Shown: positions 1-7,648 of the stretch, piece by piece | Layout of the letters: every line of letters starts with the position of its first letter | Position numbering within the stretch: position 1 is the stretch's first letter | NCBI GenBank assembly: GCA_902492455.1 | Contig: CABULH010000034.1 | Coordinates: 1-26,744 of the forward strand | From: an uncultured Oscillospiraceae bacterium | GTDB lineage: Bacteria > Bacillota > Clostridia > Oscillospirales > Acutalibacteraceae | Reading direction: 5' to 3' | Length of the DNA: 26,744 bases | The notes under the pieces: model-generated | Database searches by the model: none | What the model was told of the DNA's origin: nothing | The model's input: the letters and a program-made list of their open reading frames with translations, nothing else | Translations under genes and position numbers: made by a program

Positions 1-99
1 CAGCTGCGAAATGCCGGTCTCACTGCTGACCGGCAAGCTGCTCTTCCAGGAGTTGGCACGAAGTGCCAATCTCCCCTTCCCCTCAAAACCGACCGCGAA
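1..99 (+). other. Structured stretch before a terminator, possible 3' end of an RNA gene
   Basis: Two hairpins are visible: GCCGGT paired with ACCGGC around 13-34, and a perfect TTGGCAC-GAA-GTGCCAA hairpin at 53-69. A strong terminator follows at 100. No + frame gives a convincing protein end: two frames stay open through the terminator and the third stops at 27-29. It may be the tail of a structured RNA or the 3' UTR of a gene outside the window. I could not match it to a known RNA family. Confidence 0.25.
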
Positions 100-133
100 C
101 CCAGTGCGATTCCAAAATCGCGCTGGGTTTTTT
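100..133 (+). terminator. Intrinsic terminator
   Basis: The arm CCCAGTGCGAT (100-110) pairs with ATCGCGCTGGG (117-127), with one G-U pair and a 6-nt loop. A run of six T follows directly at 128-133. It closes a transcript that enters from the left edge of the window. Confidence 0.9.
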
Positions 134-267
134 GTATATTATACCGACATTTTGAGCAAAATAAATTTTGTGAGTTTATTTCAAACTTTATACAGACTCA
201 ATCTGCCATATACCCCTCGTTTTTTGTCTAAAATAGAGATAAAATCTATAGAATTAAGGTGTTTGCG

Positions 268-459
268 ATGAAAGAAGATGAAAAGCATCTGGGTCTGCGC
301 ATCAACAAGACTCTGCTGGAAAAGTTTCACTATGCCAGCGATTATGAAGGTCGGTCCGCCAACGGTCAGTTGATCTATTTGATCCGGCAGTTTGTAGCGG
401 ATTTCGAACGCACGCACGGTCCTATCGAAGTGGTCTCCGACCAGGAAAAGAAAAAGTAA
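268..459 (+). CDS. Small ribbon-helix-helix (Arc-like) DNA-binding protein
   Basis: This encodes a 63-aa protein with the layout of an Arc-type ribbon-helix-helix regulator. A short strand (LGLRINKTLLEKF, residues 7-19) is followed by two helices containing YEGRSANGQLIYLIRQFV (residues 26-43). Such proteins dimerise and bind operator DNA through the paired strands. The ATG at 268 is preferred because TAAGGTG lies 6 nt upstream; a GTG at 259 would lie inside that ribosome binding site. The lysine-rich tail is probably disordered. The gene stands alone between terminators, and its TAA stop abuts an AT-rich palindrome. Its target is unknown. It could be a mobile-element or antitoxin-type regulator, but no toxin gene is next to it. 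Confidence 0.75.
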   Translation: MKEDEKHLGLRINKTLLEKFHYASDYEGRSANGQLIYLIRQFVADFERTHGPIEVVSDQEKKK

Positions 460-499
460 TACTAAAATCTGATGGAAAGCTTTCATCAGATTTTAGTAT
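459..499. repeat. AT-rich palindromic element, copy 1
   Basis: The left arm (459-479) begins ATACTAAAATCTGATGG. The right arm (480-499) is its reverse complement with one base missing. A second element of the same type, with the same outer 11 bases on each arm, lies at 13054-13095. Both begin with TAATACTAAAATCT and both are followed by a GC-rich hairpin. It starts inside the stop codon of the ribbon-helix-helix gene. Confidence 0.75.
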
Positions 500-514
500 A
501 AATTCCGGCAGCGC

Positions 515-566
515 AAACAGCCCGTCATTCCCGGAGGAAAACTCCTCTGGAAATGACGGGCTGTTT
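515..566. terminator. Bidirectional terminator between the ribbon-helix-helix gene and ilvD
   Basis: This is a very long hairpin. AAACAGCCCGTCATT (515-529) pairs with AATGACGGGCTGTTT (552-566), and an inner CCGGAGG/CCTCTGG helix with one G-U pair extends it. The outer A/T ends give T-rich 3' sides in both directions, so it can end transcription of the + strand small gene and of the minus-strand ilvD operon. The 567-679 stretch between it and ilvD holds no gene. Confidence 0.8.
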
Positions 567-679
567 CTTATCATCATCAAAATCCGGCGGCCGATGGGAA
601 AACATCATCAGATATCCCACGCCGGAGGCCGTATCCCATTTGCCCTGCTGCCGTGCCATCGGCCAAATGAGATGAAAAA

Positions 680-2341
680 TCAAAGCATATCGTCGAATAC
701 CGCGCCCTTGGACCCGCTGGTGACGTGTTGGGCATATCTCTTGGCGTAACCGCTGAGCTCCTGCTCCGGCGCTTTCCAGGCACGGCGGCGGGCGGCCAGG
801 GTTTCCTCATCCACCAGCAATTCCAGCTTCCGGCCGGGAATATCGATGGAGACGGTGTCCCCATCCTCCACCAGGGCGATAACGCCGCCGGCCGCGGCCT
901 CCGGGGATACATGGCCGATGGAAGCGCCCCTGGTGGCGCCGGAGAAGCGGCCGTCGGTAATCAGCGCCACGCTCTCTCCCAGTCCCATACCGGCGATGGT
1001 GGCGGTGGGATTGAGCATCTCCCGCATACCGGGACCGCCCTTGGGTCCTTCGTAGCGGATCACCACCACGTCGCCGGGGACGATTTTGCCGCCCATAATG
1101 GCTTCGGAAGCGTCCTCCTCACAGTCGAACACCTTGGCCGGGCCGCTGTGCACCATCATGGAGGGGGCCACCGCCCCCTGCTTCACCACCGCGCCTTCCG
1201 CAGCCAGATTGCCGAAGAGGATGGCGATGCCGCCGTCCTTGCGGAAGGGATTGTCCAAATGCCGGATCACCTCGCCGTCCGCCTCCCGGGCGGCGTCGAT
1301 GCGCTCTCCCACCGTTCCGCTGACCGTGGGCAGCTCCCGATGGATCAGGCCGCCCTTGTCCAGCTCTTTCAGCATGGACTGGATACCGCCCACCCCGTCC
1401 AAATCGGTGATGAACACCTGGCTGGCGGGATTGAGCTTGCAGATCTGGGGGGTTTTGCGGCCGATGGCGTCGATCTGCTCCAGATTGATGGGGCAGCCGG
1501 CGGCATAGGAGATGGCGGTGATATGTAGCACGGTGTTGGAAGAGCAGCCGATGGCCATATCCGCCCGCAGGGCGTTTTCAAAAGCCGCCGGGGTGAGGAT
1601 ATCCTTGGGCCGCAGATCCTTTTCCAGCAGCTCCATCACCTTTTCGCCGGTTTCCTTCGCCAGCCGCAGCCGGGCGGAATGCACCGCGGGAATGGTGCCG
1701 TTGCCGGGCAGGGCCATGCCGATGGCTTCGGTGAGGCAGTTCATGGAGTTGGCGGTGTACATGCCCGAGCAGGAACCGCAGCTGGGGCAGGCGGTGTTTT
1801 CCAGCTCACACAGGGAGGCCGCGTCCCGGGTACCGGCGGCCACGCTGCCCACCGCCTCGAACACCTCGTTGAGGCCCACTTTTTTCTCCCCGTCCCGTCC
1901 CGGCAGCATGGGGCCGCCGCTGACGAAGATGGAGGGCAGATTCATCCGGCAGGCCGCCATCAGCATACCGGGGACGATCTTGTCGCAGTTGGGGATGAAC
2001 ACCACCGCGTCCACCGGGTGGGCGGTGAGCATCACCTCGATGGAATCGGCGATCAGCTCCCGGGAGCAGAGGGAATATTTCATCCCCTTGTGGTTCATGG
2101 AGAGCCCGTCGCACACCCCGATGGTGTTGAAGGTAAAGGGCACACCGCCGGCGTTGCGGATGCCGGCCTCCACCGCCTTGGTGACGGTGTCCAGGTGCAT
2201 GTGCCCAGGGATAAAATCGCTTTTGGAGCTGACCACAGCCACAAAGGGCCGTTTCATCTCATTGTCCGTGACGCCCAGAGCCTTCAGCAGAGAGCGGTGA
2301 GGGGCGCGGGATACGCCCTCCTTCATATAATCGCTGCGCAT
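680..2341 (-). CDS. ilvD: Dihydroxy-acid dehydratase
   Basis: It catalyses dehydration of 2,3-dihydroxy-isovalerate and 2,3-dihydroxy-3-methylvalerate to the 2-keto acids, the third step of valine and isoleucine synthesis in the cytosol. The 553-aa length is normal for the family. Visible signatures are NCDKIVPGMLMAA (residues 118-130, with Fe-S ligand Cys119 and Lys121), CPSCGSCSGMYTANSMNCL (185-203, Cys191 a likely cluster ligand) and the C-terminal GRFSGATRGASIGHVSPEAA. The N-terminal PGHMHL replaces the PCNxHL of the cysteine-rich class, as in E. coli IlvD, which suggests an oxygen-labile 4Fe-4S type (inference). The start has GGAAAGGATGAAG upstream. It lies 28 bp after a membrane-protein gene in the greA-lysS transcription unit. 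No other branched-chain biosynthesis gene is in view, which is unusual since ilv genes often cluster. Confidence 0.97.
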   Translation of the reverse strand: MRSDYMKEGVSRAPHRSLLKALGVTDNEMKRPFVAVVSSKSDFIPGHMHLDTVTKAVEAGIRNAGGVPFTFNTIGVCDGLSMNHKGMKYSLCSRELIADSIEVMLTAHPVDAVVFIPNCDKIVPGMLMAACRMNLPSIFVSGGPMLPGRDGEKKVGLNEVFEAVGSVAAGTRDAASLCELENTACPSCGSCSGMYTANSMNCLTEAIGMALPGNGTIPAVHSARLRLAKETGEKVMELLEKDLRPKDILTPAAFENALRADMAIGCSSNTVLHITAISYAAGCPINLEQIDAIGRKTPQICKLNPASQVFITDLDGVGGIQSMLKELDKGGLIHRELPTVSGTVGERIDAAREADGEVIRHLDNPFRKDGGIAILFGNLAAEGAVVKQGAVAPSMMVHSGPAKVFDCEEDASEAIMGGKIVPGDVVVIRYEGPKGGPGMREMLNPTATIAGMGLGESVALITDGRFSGATRGASIGHVSPEAAAGGVIALVEDGDTVSIDIPGRKLELLVDEETLAARRRAWKAPEQELSGYAKRYAQHVTSGSKGAVFDDML

Positions 2342-2369
2342 GTTTCTTCATCCTTTCCTTGTATCCGCC

Positions 2370-3092
2370 TCATTGCCCGCCGTTGTCCGCCGGCGTCAGG
2401 GGGGTATCGGTGATAACCGCTTTCAGCAGCTCCATGCATTCGTCGTGCATGGCTTGGTTTCCTTTTTTATCCGCGTTGCCGGCAACCGCCCGGACTCCGA
2501 AATACAGGTCCTCCGGCACATTCTGCAGCAGCTCGTTTTTCTGGAAGCTGCTGCCCTTCCAGTTCCAGTATATCCCTTCCCCGGTGATGCCCTCGGCCTC
2601 CATCCCCAGCTTATCGAAAAAGACGGCGCCGTCCTCCAGGTTGCCGACGATCCGGTCCTCATAGGATTTGGGATCCATAATGAAAAACATCATATCCCCC
2701 GCGGCGATGCGGGTGATCAGCTTGGTCTGGTTCGCCATGGCAATCTGCCCCGCGCCGTCCAGATACACCGCCTCCACGCTCACCGTGACCTTGCCGTCGC
2801 CGTTGACGTCCCGGCCGTATTTCGCCAGTTCCTCCGCCATCACCTTTTCCTCGCCGTAGATCAGGGAGCTTTGGGTCACCAGCATCACCTGATAATCATA
2901 CTTGGGCCGGGTGGCGAGCTGGACGATCAGCACCGTCAGCACAATCACCGCCGCCGCGATCCCCAGGGTGTGCCACTTGTAGTGGTACCAGAAATTCTCC
3001 CATTTTCCCTTGGGGGTCTTGGGCTGTTCCGGGGGTGCGGGCGGTTTCAGCTCCTCTTCATCCACGCCTACCAGATACATTTCGCGTGCCAT
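2370..3092 (-). CDS. Membrane-anchored protein of unknown function
   Basis: This encodes a 240-aa protein. A short proline-rich cytoplasmic N-terminus (PPAPPEQPKTPKGKWE) is followed by one transmembrane segment (HTLGIAAAVIVLTVLIVQLA, roughly residues 41-60). The rest is an extracytoplasmic domain of about 175 residues, with a DVNGDGKVTV segment that resembles a dockerin/EF-hand calcium loop (DxNxDG) only locally. I do not recognise the family. The ATG at 3092 is chosen because AAAGGA lies 10 nt upstream; a TTG at 3101 would leave only 1 nt to that site. It sits between lysS (87 bp upstream) and ilvD (28 bp downstream) on the same strand, so it is probably co-transcribed. The neighbours give no clear functional hint. 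Confidence 0.8.
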   Translation of the reverse strand: MAREMYLVGVDEEELKPPAPPEQPKTPKGKWENFWYHYKWHTLGIAAAVIVLTVLIVQLATRPKYDYQVMLVTQSSLIYGEEKVMAEELAKYGRDVNGDGKVTVSVEAVYLDGAGQIAMANQTKLITRIAAGDMMFFIMDPKSYEDRIVGNLEDGAVFFDKLGMEAEGITGEGIYWNWKGSSFQKNELLQNVPEDLYFGVRAVAGNADKKGNQAMHDECMELLKAVITDTPLTPADNGGQ

Positions 3093-3179
3093 TGCAACCA
3101 AGTCCTTTCTTTTCTGACCCCGGCAGGGGCAAGGCCGGTACAGGGCGATTCGTTGGTCCTTTGCGTGCCGTGGGCTCCG

Positions 3180-4691
3180 TCAGTCCCGGGGCTTCATCGT
3201 GGGGAAAAGCAGCACGTCCCGGATGGAGGCGCTGTCGGTGAGCAGCATCACCAGCCGGTCCAGGCCGAAGCCCAGCCCGCCCGTGGGGGGCATACCGTAT
3301 TCCAGCGCGGTGATGAAGTCCTCGTCCACCTCCGCGTTGGCGCCCTGGGCCCGCTTCTGCTCCACCTGGCGGACGAACCGCGCCCGCTGATCGATGGGAT
3401 CGTTGAGCTCGGAAAAGGCGTTGCCCATTTCCCGGTTGTAGATGAAATATTCAAACCGCTCGGTAAAGGCGGGTTTGGATTCCTTGCGCTTGGCGAGAGG
3501 CGAATTCTCCACCGGATAATCGTAGATGATGGTGGGCTGAATCAGCTTGTCCTCCACATACGCCTCAAAGAAGGCCAGCAGCACGTGGCCCTTGGTGGCC
3601 GCGGCCCCCTCGTCCACCTCCAGCTCCTTTTCCTTGGCGCAGGCCCGGGCGTCCTCATCGGTGGCCCAGGCGTCGTAGTCCACGCCGGCGTATTTCTTCA
3701 CCGCTTCCACCATAGTGAGCCGCTCCCAGGGACCGGCCATGTTGATCTGGGTGCCCTGGTAGGTGATGACGTCGGTGCCGCACACCTTGCGGGTGATGGT
3801 GATATACATATCCTCGATCAGGTCCATCATGCCGTGATAATCGGTGTAGGCCTGATACATCTCCACCGAGGTGAATTCCGGGTTATGGGAGGTGTCCATC
3901 CCCTCGTTGCGGAAGATCCGCCCCACCTCGTACACCCGGTCGAAGCCGCCCACAATCAGGCGCTTGAGGTAAAGCTCGGTTTCAATGCGCAGATACATGT
4001 CCATGTCCAGGGTGTTGTGGTGGGTGACAAAGGGCCGGGCCGCCGCGCCGATCTCCAGGGTGTGGAGCACCGGGGTGTCCACCTCCAGGTAGCCCAGATT
4101 GTCCAGATAATGCCGGACCTCCCGGAGAATCTGGCTGCGCTTGAGGAAGGTATCCTTCACCTCCGGGTTGACGATGAGATCCAGATACCGCTGGCGGTAC
4201 CGGGTGTCGGTGTCCTTCAGGCCGTGAAACTTCTCCGGCAGGGGCAGCAGGGATTTGGAAAGCAGGGTGATCTTCTGGGCGTGAACCGAGATTTCCCCCT
4301 TCTGGGTGCGGAAGACAAAGCCCTCCACCCCCACGATGTCGCCGATATCCCACTTTTTGAAATCGGCGTAGTCCTCTTCCCCCACGTCGTCCCGCTTGAC
4401 ATAGACCTGCATCCGGTCGGAGCCGTCCCGCACGTCCATAAAGCTGGCCTTGCCCATGATCCGGCGGCTCATCATCCGGCCGGCAATGGTTACCCGGGTG
4501 TTCTCCAGTTCCTCAAACCGGGCGCGGATATCGGCGTTTTTGGCCGTCACGTCAAATTTGGTGATGGTATAGGGATCCTTGCCCGCTTCCTGCAGGGCCT
4601 GCAGCTTGTCCCGGCGGATCTGCAACAGCTCGGAAAGCTGCTGCTCGCTCATCTCTTCAGCGGGCTGGGCGGTCTGGTTGGGTTCACTCAT
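3180..4691 (-). CDS. lysS: Lysyl-tRNA synthetase, class II
   Basis: It charges tRNA-Lys with lysine using ATP. The protein has 503 aa, normal for bacterial LysS. The N-terminal OB-fold anticodon-binding domain spans about 65-145. The class II catalytic core shows motif 1 around YLEVDTPVLHTLEIGAAARP (201-220), motif 2 at VYEVGRIFRNEG...NPEFTSVEMYQAY (253-282) and motif 3 at GLGFGLDRLVMLL near the C-terminus. The ATG at 4691 (MSEPNQTAQP) has AAAGGA upstream with an 11-nt spacer; the open frame continues upstream only through a non-conserved stretch. It follows greA by 223 bp on the same strand, the common clostridial greA-lysS order. No T-box is evident in that gap. Confidence 0.97.
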   Translation of the reverse strand: MSEPNQTAQPAEEMSEQQLSELLQIRRDKLQALQEAGKDPYTITKFDVTAKNADIRARFEELENTRVTIAGRMMSRRIMGKASFMDVRDGSDRMQVYVKRDDVGEEDYADFKKWDIGDIVGVEGFVFRTQKGEISVHAQKITLLSKSLLPLPEKFHGLKDTDTRYRQRYLDLIVNPEVKDTFLKRSQILREVRHYLDNLGYLEVDTPVLHTLEIGAAARPFVTHHNTLDMDMYLRIETELYLKRLIVGGFDRVYEVGRIFRNEGMDTSHNPEFTSVEMYQAYTDYHGMMDLIEDMYITITRKVCGTDVITYQGTQINMAGPWERLTMVEAVKKYAGVDYDAWATDEDARACAKEKELEVDEGAAATKGHVLLAFFEAYVEDKLIQPTIIYDYPVENSPLAKRKESKPAFTERFEYFIYNREMGNAFSELNDPIDQRARFVRQVEQKRAQGANAEVDEDFITALEYGMPPTGGLGFGLDRLVMLLTDSASIRDVLLFPTMKPRD

Positions 4692-4914
4692 GTTGTTGAC
4701 AGTCCTTTCTGGTCCTTTGATCAGGCGCCGTCCGGAGGATCCCGGACAGCAAAAAACGCGGCAACCCGTTTCCGGCCGCCGCGCCTGCGTATGTCGACAA
4801 GTTCCCCTGGGAACAGCCGTGGAAGCCCCCGGCCCTTTGTCTCCATCCTGGAACACGGCCGCCTGCCGGGGCCGCGTCTTTACCGATCCGGCGCAGAGCC
4901 GGCAGTTCCTGTTG

Positions 4915-5388
4915 TTATTTGGAGATTTCCACCAGCTCGTAGGAAACGGCCCCGGCGGGGATCAGCACCTCCACCACATCGCCGGCCGCGTGGCCCAGCA
5001 TGGCTTTGCCGATGGGGGATTCATCCGAAATCCGGCCGTTCTGGGGATCGGTCTCGGTGGAGCCGACGATTTTGTAAACCTCGTCCTCCTGGGTCCCCAC
5101 CTCCCGAATGCGGACTTTGGAGCCGATGTGCACCACTTCGGTGTTCAGCTCGCTTTCATCCAGCACGTGGACGTTTTTCAGCTGGCTCTCGATTTCCGCG
5201 ATGCGGCCCTCGATGATGGCCTGCTCGTTTTTGGCCTCGTCATACTCGCTGTTTTCGGAGAGATCGCCGAAAGAAAGCGCTACCTTGATTTTCTCCGCAA
5301 TCTCTTTCCGTTTGACGGTCTTCAGATCTTCCAGTTCTTCTTCCAGCCGCCGGAGTCCCTCGTCGGTGATAATCGTTTGTTTTGCCAT
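4915..5388 (-). CDS. greA: Transcription elongation factor GreA
   Basis: It rescues backtracked RNA polymerase by stimulating cleavage of the transcript 3' end in the secondary channel. The 157-aa length is standard. The N-terminal antiparallel coiled coil (about residues 8-75) carries the tip motif GDLSENSEYDEAK with acidic residues Asp42 and Glu45. The C-terminal FKBP-like domain ends with SPIGKAMLGHAAGDVVEV. The ATG at 5388 has GGAAAGG 11 nt upstream. A consensus promoter at 5477-5505 gives a leader of about 80 nt containing a small TCCGGC-TTT-GCCGGA hairpin (5417-5431). Downstream comes lysS. Confidence 0.96.
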   Translation of the reverse strand: MAKQTIITDEGLRRLEEELEDLKTVKRKEIAEKIKVALSFGDLSENSEYDEAKNEQAIIEGRIAEIESQLKNVHVLDESELNTEVVHIGSKVRIREVGTQEDEVYKIVGSTETDPQNGRISDESPIGKAMLGHAAGDVVEVLIPAGAVSYELVEISK

Positions 5389-5476
5389 ATTGCGGTCAGC
5401 CTTTCCGTTTCTGCTTTCCGGCAAAGCCGGATAGCGGTAATCTATGCGCCTTTGACTATTTTTATGCAATAGAGAT

Positions 5477-5505
5477 ATTATACTAAACGGACATGCCGAT
5501 GTCAA
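5477..5505 (-). promoter_or_regulatory. Consensus sigma-A promoter for greA-lysS
   Basis: On the minus strand, TTGACA (5505-5500) and TATAAT (5482-5477) are separated by exactly 17 bp, matching the vegetative consensus at all twelve positions. It overlaps the last codons of the unknown 275-aa gene, so greA can be transcribed independently of it. The expected start is near 5470. Confidence 0.9.
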
Positions 5506-6310
5506 CCCCTGTCAGCTTCCACGCCGCGTCCCGCAGGGAGATATTTTGGCCGCCCACGCAAAGCAGCAGCGGCGGCCGGGCGGCGATTTTTCTGGCGCCG
5601 CTGCGCTCATAAAGTCCGGAGAGAAATTCCCACACGTCGCAGCCCTCAGGCAGCGCCTCCAGGCAGTCGCGGGGTACCTCCGGCACGTAGCCGCCCACCA
5701 GATCCGGCTGCCGCTCGGGCAGCCCCGATAAAATCAGCCCCCGCACCCGGGGCCGGACGCTCTGCATGCCGTCGGGGGCCAGGATCAGCGTCGTACCGTC
5801 CAGGGCCCGGAAATCGGAGGTCACCGGCAGCGCCGCCCCGTATCCTTCCATCGCCAGCCGCTCTTGGGCGGCGTAAGCCGCGGGCCGGCGGGTCACCACC
5901 CGCACATCCGCCGCGAAGGGCAGCAGCGCCGTGGCTAAGGGGGCGTAGCGGCCGTTGGGATCAAACACCGCCGCCCGGACAAACCGGGGCGGGATGGCCG
6001 CCAGCCGCAGCAGCTGATGGGCGCTCACAGCCATCAGCTCCCGCTGCAGCGCGTCTCCGCGGAAAGGCCGGATGCCGCTGTTTTCCGGCGGCTGAATCCC
6101 CCGGGGCAGCAGCATGCGGCCGGATTCCCCGCAGGCGATCCGGCGGATGGCCTGCCAGTCCAGCTGTCCTTTTTTATCCCTTTCCGCCTCAATGAGCAAA
6201 AAACGCGCGCCGCAGGCCTGGACAAAGCGGGAGGTCACCGTCTCCCGGCGTCTGCCCGCCCATGAAAATCGCCGCTTGCGCGGCTGCGCCACCTGCAATG
6301 CCACCAGCAT
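5483..6310 (-). CDS. Conserved-looking protein of unknown function, Rossmann-like core
   Basis: This encodes a 275-aa soluble protein that I do not recognise. Its N-terminal third is arginine-rich. The middle (roughly residues 108-180) alternates hydrophobic strands and helices: RAAVFDPNGRYAPLATALLP, then ADVRVVTRRPAAYAAQERLA, then GTTLILAPDG. This looks like a Rossmann-type nucleotide- or substrate-binding fold, as in dehydrogenases, but without a clear GxGxxG. The C-terminus holds SLRDAAWKLTG. There is no signal peptide or membrane segment. The ATG at 6310 has GGAAGGACGG upstream with a long spacer. It precedes greA on the same strand, and its end contains the greA promoter. GC content and codon use match the housekeeping neighbours, so it looks native. 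Confidence 0.7.
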   Translation of the reverse strand: MLVALQVAQPRKRRFSWAGRRRETVTSRFVQACGARFLLIEAERDKKGQLDWQAIRRIACGESGRMLLPRGIQPPENSGIRPFRGDALQRELMAVSAHQLLRLAAIPPRFVRAAVFDPNGRYAPLATALLPFAADVRVVTRRPAAYAAQERLAMEGYGAALPVTSDFRALDGTTLILAPDGMQSVRPRVRGLILSGLPERQPDLVGGYVPEVPRDCLEALPEGCDVWEFLSGLYERSGARKIAARPPLLLCVGGQNISLRDAAWKLTGVDIGMSV

Positions 6311-6412
6311 GTCCGCATCCGTCCTTCCGCCGCCCCCGGACGGGGCTTACTGCTACAGCCTATGCATGTCCCGGAAAAAATATGCCGGCTCTTTTTTCCC
6401 TGTCGGGAACTC

Positions 6413-6441
6413 TTGACCTGCCGGGGGGAGACTGGTATACT
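6413..6441 (+). promoter_or_regulatory. Extended -10 sigma-A promoter for the glycosyltransferase operon
   Basis: TTGACC (6413-6418) and TATACT (6436-6441) are 17 bp apart, with a TG one base before the -10. The expected start is near 6448, giving a leader of about 135 nt before the glycosyltransferase at 6584. The rest of the divergent gap (6311-6412) shows no clear minus-strand promoter. Confidence 0.8.
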
Positions 6442-6583
6442 AAGGGAATAATGCGCCGGGCGGGACGGGCTTTTTCTCCGGATCATGCAGCAAATCCCTC
6501 GTTCGGCGGCACTGTTTTAGGGGATTCCCGCCGGTTCTCCCGGCCGGCGCACAGACTTGATTTTTTTCAGAAAGGTTTGACGG

Positions 6584-7576
6584 ATGATGACAGCAGACAA
6601 GCCCATTCTGTATCTGGTGGTTCCCTGCTACAATGAGGAAGAGGTTCTGCCGGAAACCTCCCGCCGTCTGCGGGAAAAGCTCACCGCCCTGACGGCGGAG
6701 GGCCGGATATCCGAAAAAAGCCGGATTGTTTTCGTCAACGACGGCTCCAAGGACAAAACCTGGGAGATCATCGCCGGGCTGCATCAGGCGGATCCTCTTT
6801 TCTGTGGGGTCTGTCTCTCCCGGAACAAGGGGCACCAAAACGCCCTGCTGGCCGGATTGATGACCGCCAAGGAGCACGCGGATATCGTCATTTCCATGGA
6901 TGCGGACCTGCAGGACGACGTGGACGCGGTGGATGGAATGATCGCCGCCTACGCGGAGGGCCACGACGTGGTCTACGGGGTGCGCTCCTCCCGGAAGAAG
7001 GATTCCTTCTTCAAAAAATTCACCGCCGAAAGCTTCTATAAGCTGATGAAGCTGCTGGGGGTGGATATCGTCTTCAACCACGCGGATTATCGGCTGATGA
7101 GCCGCCGGGCGCTGGACGCTCTGGCGGAATTCGACGAGGTCAACCTTTTCCTGCGGGGCATCGTGCCGCTGGTGGGCTTTTCCTCCACAACGGTGGAATA
7201 CGAGCGCCATGAGCGCTTCGCCGGGGAATCCAAGTATCCCCTGAAAAAGATGCTGGCCTTTGCCTTTGACGGCATCACCTCCTTCAGCATCAAGCCCATC
7301 CGCCTCATCGCCTTTCTGGGCCTGCTGATCTTCCTTGTCAGCCTGGTGATGCTGCTGTGGTCCCTGATTTCCAAGCTGGTGGGGGCCACGGTGGCAGGCT
7401 GGACCTCCATCGTCGGCTCCATCTGGATGATCGGCGGCATTCAGCTGCTCTGCCTGGGGGTCATCGGCGAATACATCGGCAAGATCTACGCCGAGACCAA
7501 GCACCGGCCCAAATATATCATCGCCCGCACCCTGCTGGATGAGGACAAAAACGAAAATCCGGCCGACAGCCGATAA
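6584..7576 (+). CDS. Family 2 glycosyltransferase, GtrB/DPM-like, membrane-anchored
   Basis: It probably transfers a sugar from a nucleotide sugar to a polyprenyl phosphate on the inner face of the membrane, for surface-polymer glycosylation. The 330-aa protein opens with the GT-A signature YLVVPCYNEEEVLPE (10-24), VNDGSKDKTW (51-60) and the metal-binding DxD-type MDADLQDD (105-112). Further family motifs are GVRSSRKKDSFFKK (132-145) and RFAGESKYPLKKM (211-223). Two C-terminal transmembrane helices lie at about 238-263 and 274-298, as in GtrB, YkcC and ArnC relatives. The ATG has AGAAAGG 8 nt upstream. It is followed after 72 bp by a carboxypeptidase gene, so cell-envelope work is likely. No flippase or GtrA-like partner is adjacent. 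Confidence 0.9.
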   Translation: MMTADKPILYLVVPCYNEEEVLPETSRRLREKLTALTAEGRISEKSRIVFVNDGSKDKTWEIIAGLHQADPLFCGVCLSRNKGHQNALLAGLMTAKEHADIVISMDADLQDDVDAVDGMIAAYAEGHDVVYGVRSSRKKDSFFKKFTAESFYKLMKLLGVDIVFNHADYRLMSRRALDALAEFDEVNLFLRGIVPLVGFSSTTVEYERHERFAGESKYPLKKMLAFAFDGITSFSIKPIRLIAFLGLLIFLVSLVMLLWSLISKLVGATVAGWTSIVGSIWMIGGIQLLCLGVIGEYIGKIYAETKHRPKYIIARTLLDEDKNENPADSR

Positions 7577-7648
7577 TTTTCCATTTCAGTGGCATACTGA
7601 CCGTAAACGGATTCCTGCTATCGCATTTCTCCGGAAAGGACAATCGAC

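Noticed and set aside
224..252. TTGTCT-17-TATAGA as promoter of the ribbon-helix-helix gene
   Set aside because: Transcription would start near 259, inside the ribosome binding site. The true promoter is probably another element in the AT-rich 134-250 region, which I could not fix.
11..271. An 86-codon frame on the + strand at the left edge
   Set aside because: It reads straight through the strong terminator at 100-133 and has no ribosome binding site, so it is unlikely to be a gene.
4692..4914. A T-box or lysine riboswitch before lysS
   Set aside because: No T-box consensus or lysine-element core is visible in the 223-bp gap, only minor GC-rich hairpins.
2340..5216. A 958-codon open frame on the + strand opposite greA, lysS and the membrane protein gene
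   Set aside because: It crosses three real minus-strand genes and their gaps, has no family features or ribosome binding site, and results from GC-rich codon bias.
6440..7504. A 354-codon minus-strand frame opposite the glycosyltransferase
   Set aside because: Its sequence is rich in His, Gln and Asp without motifs, while the + strand frame has the full glycosyltransferase signature and its own promoter.
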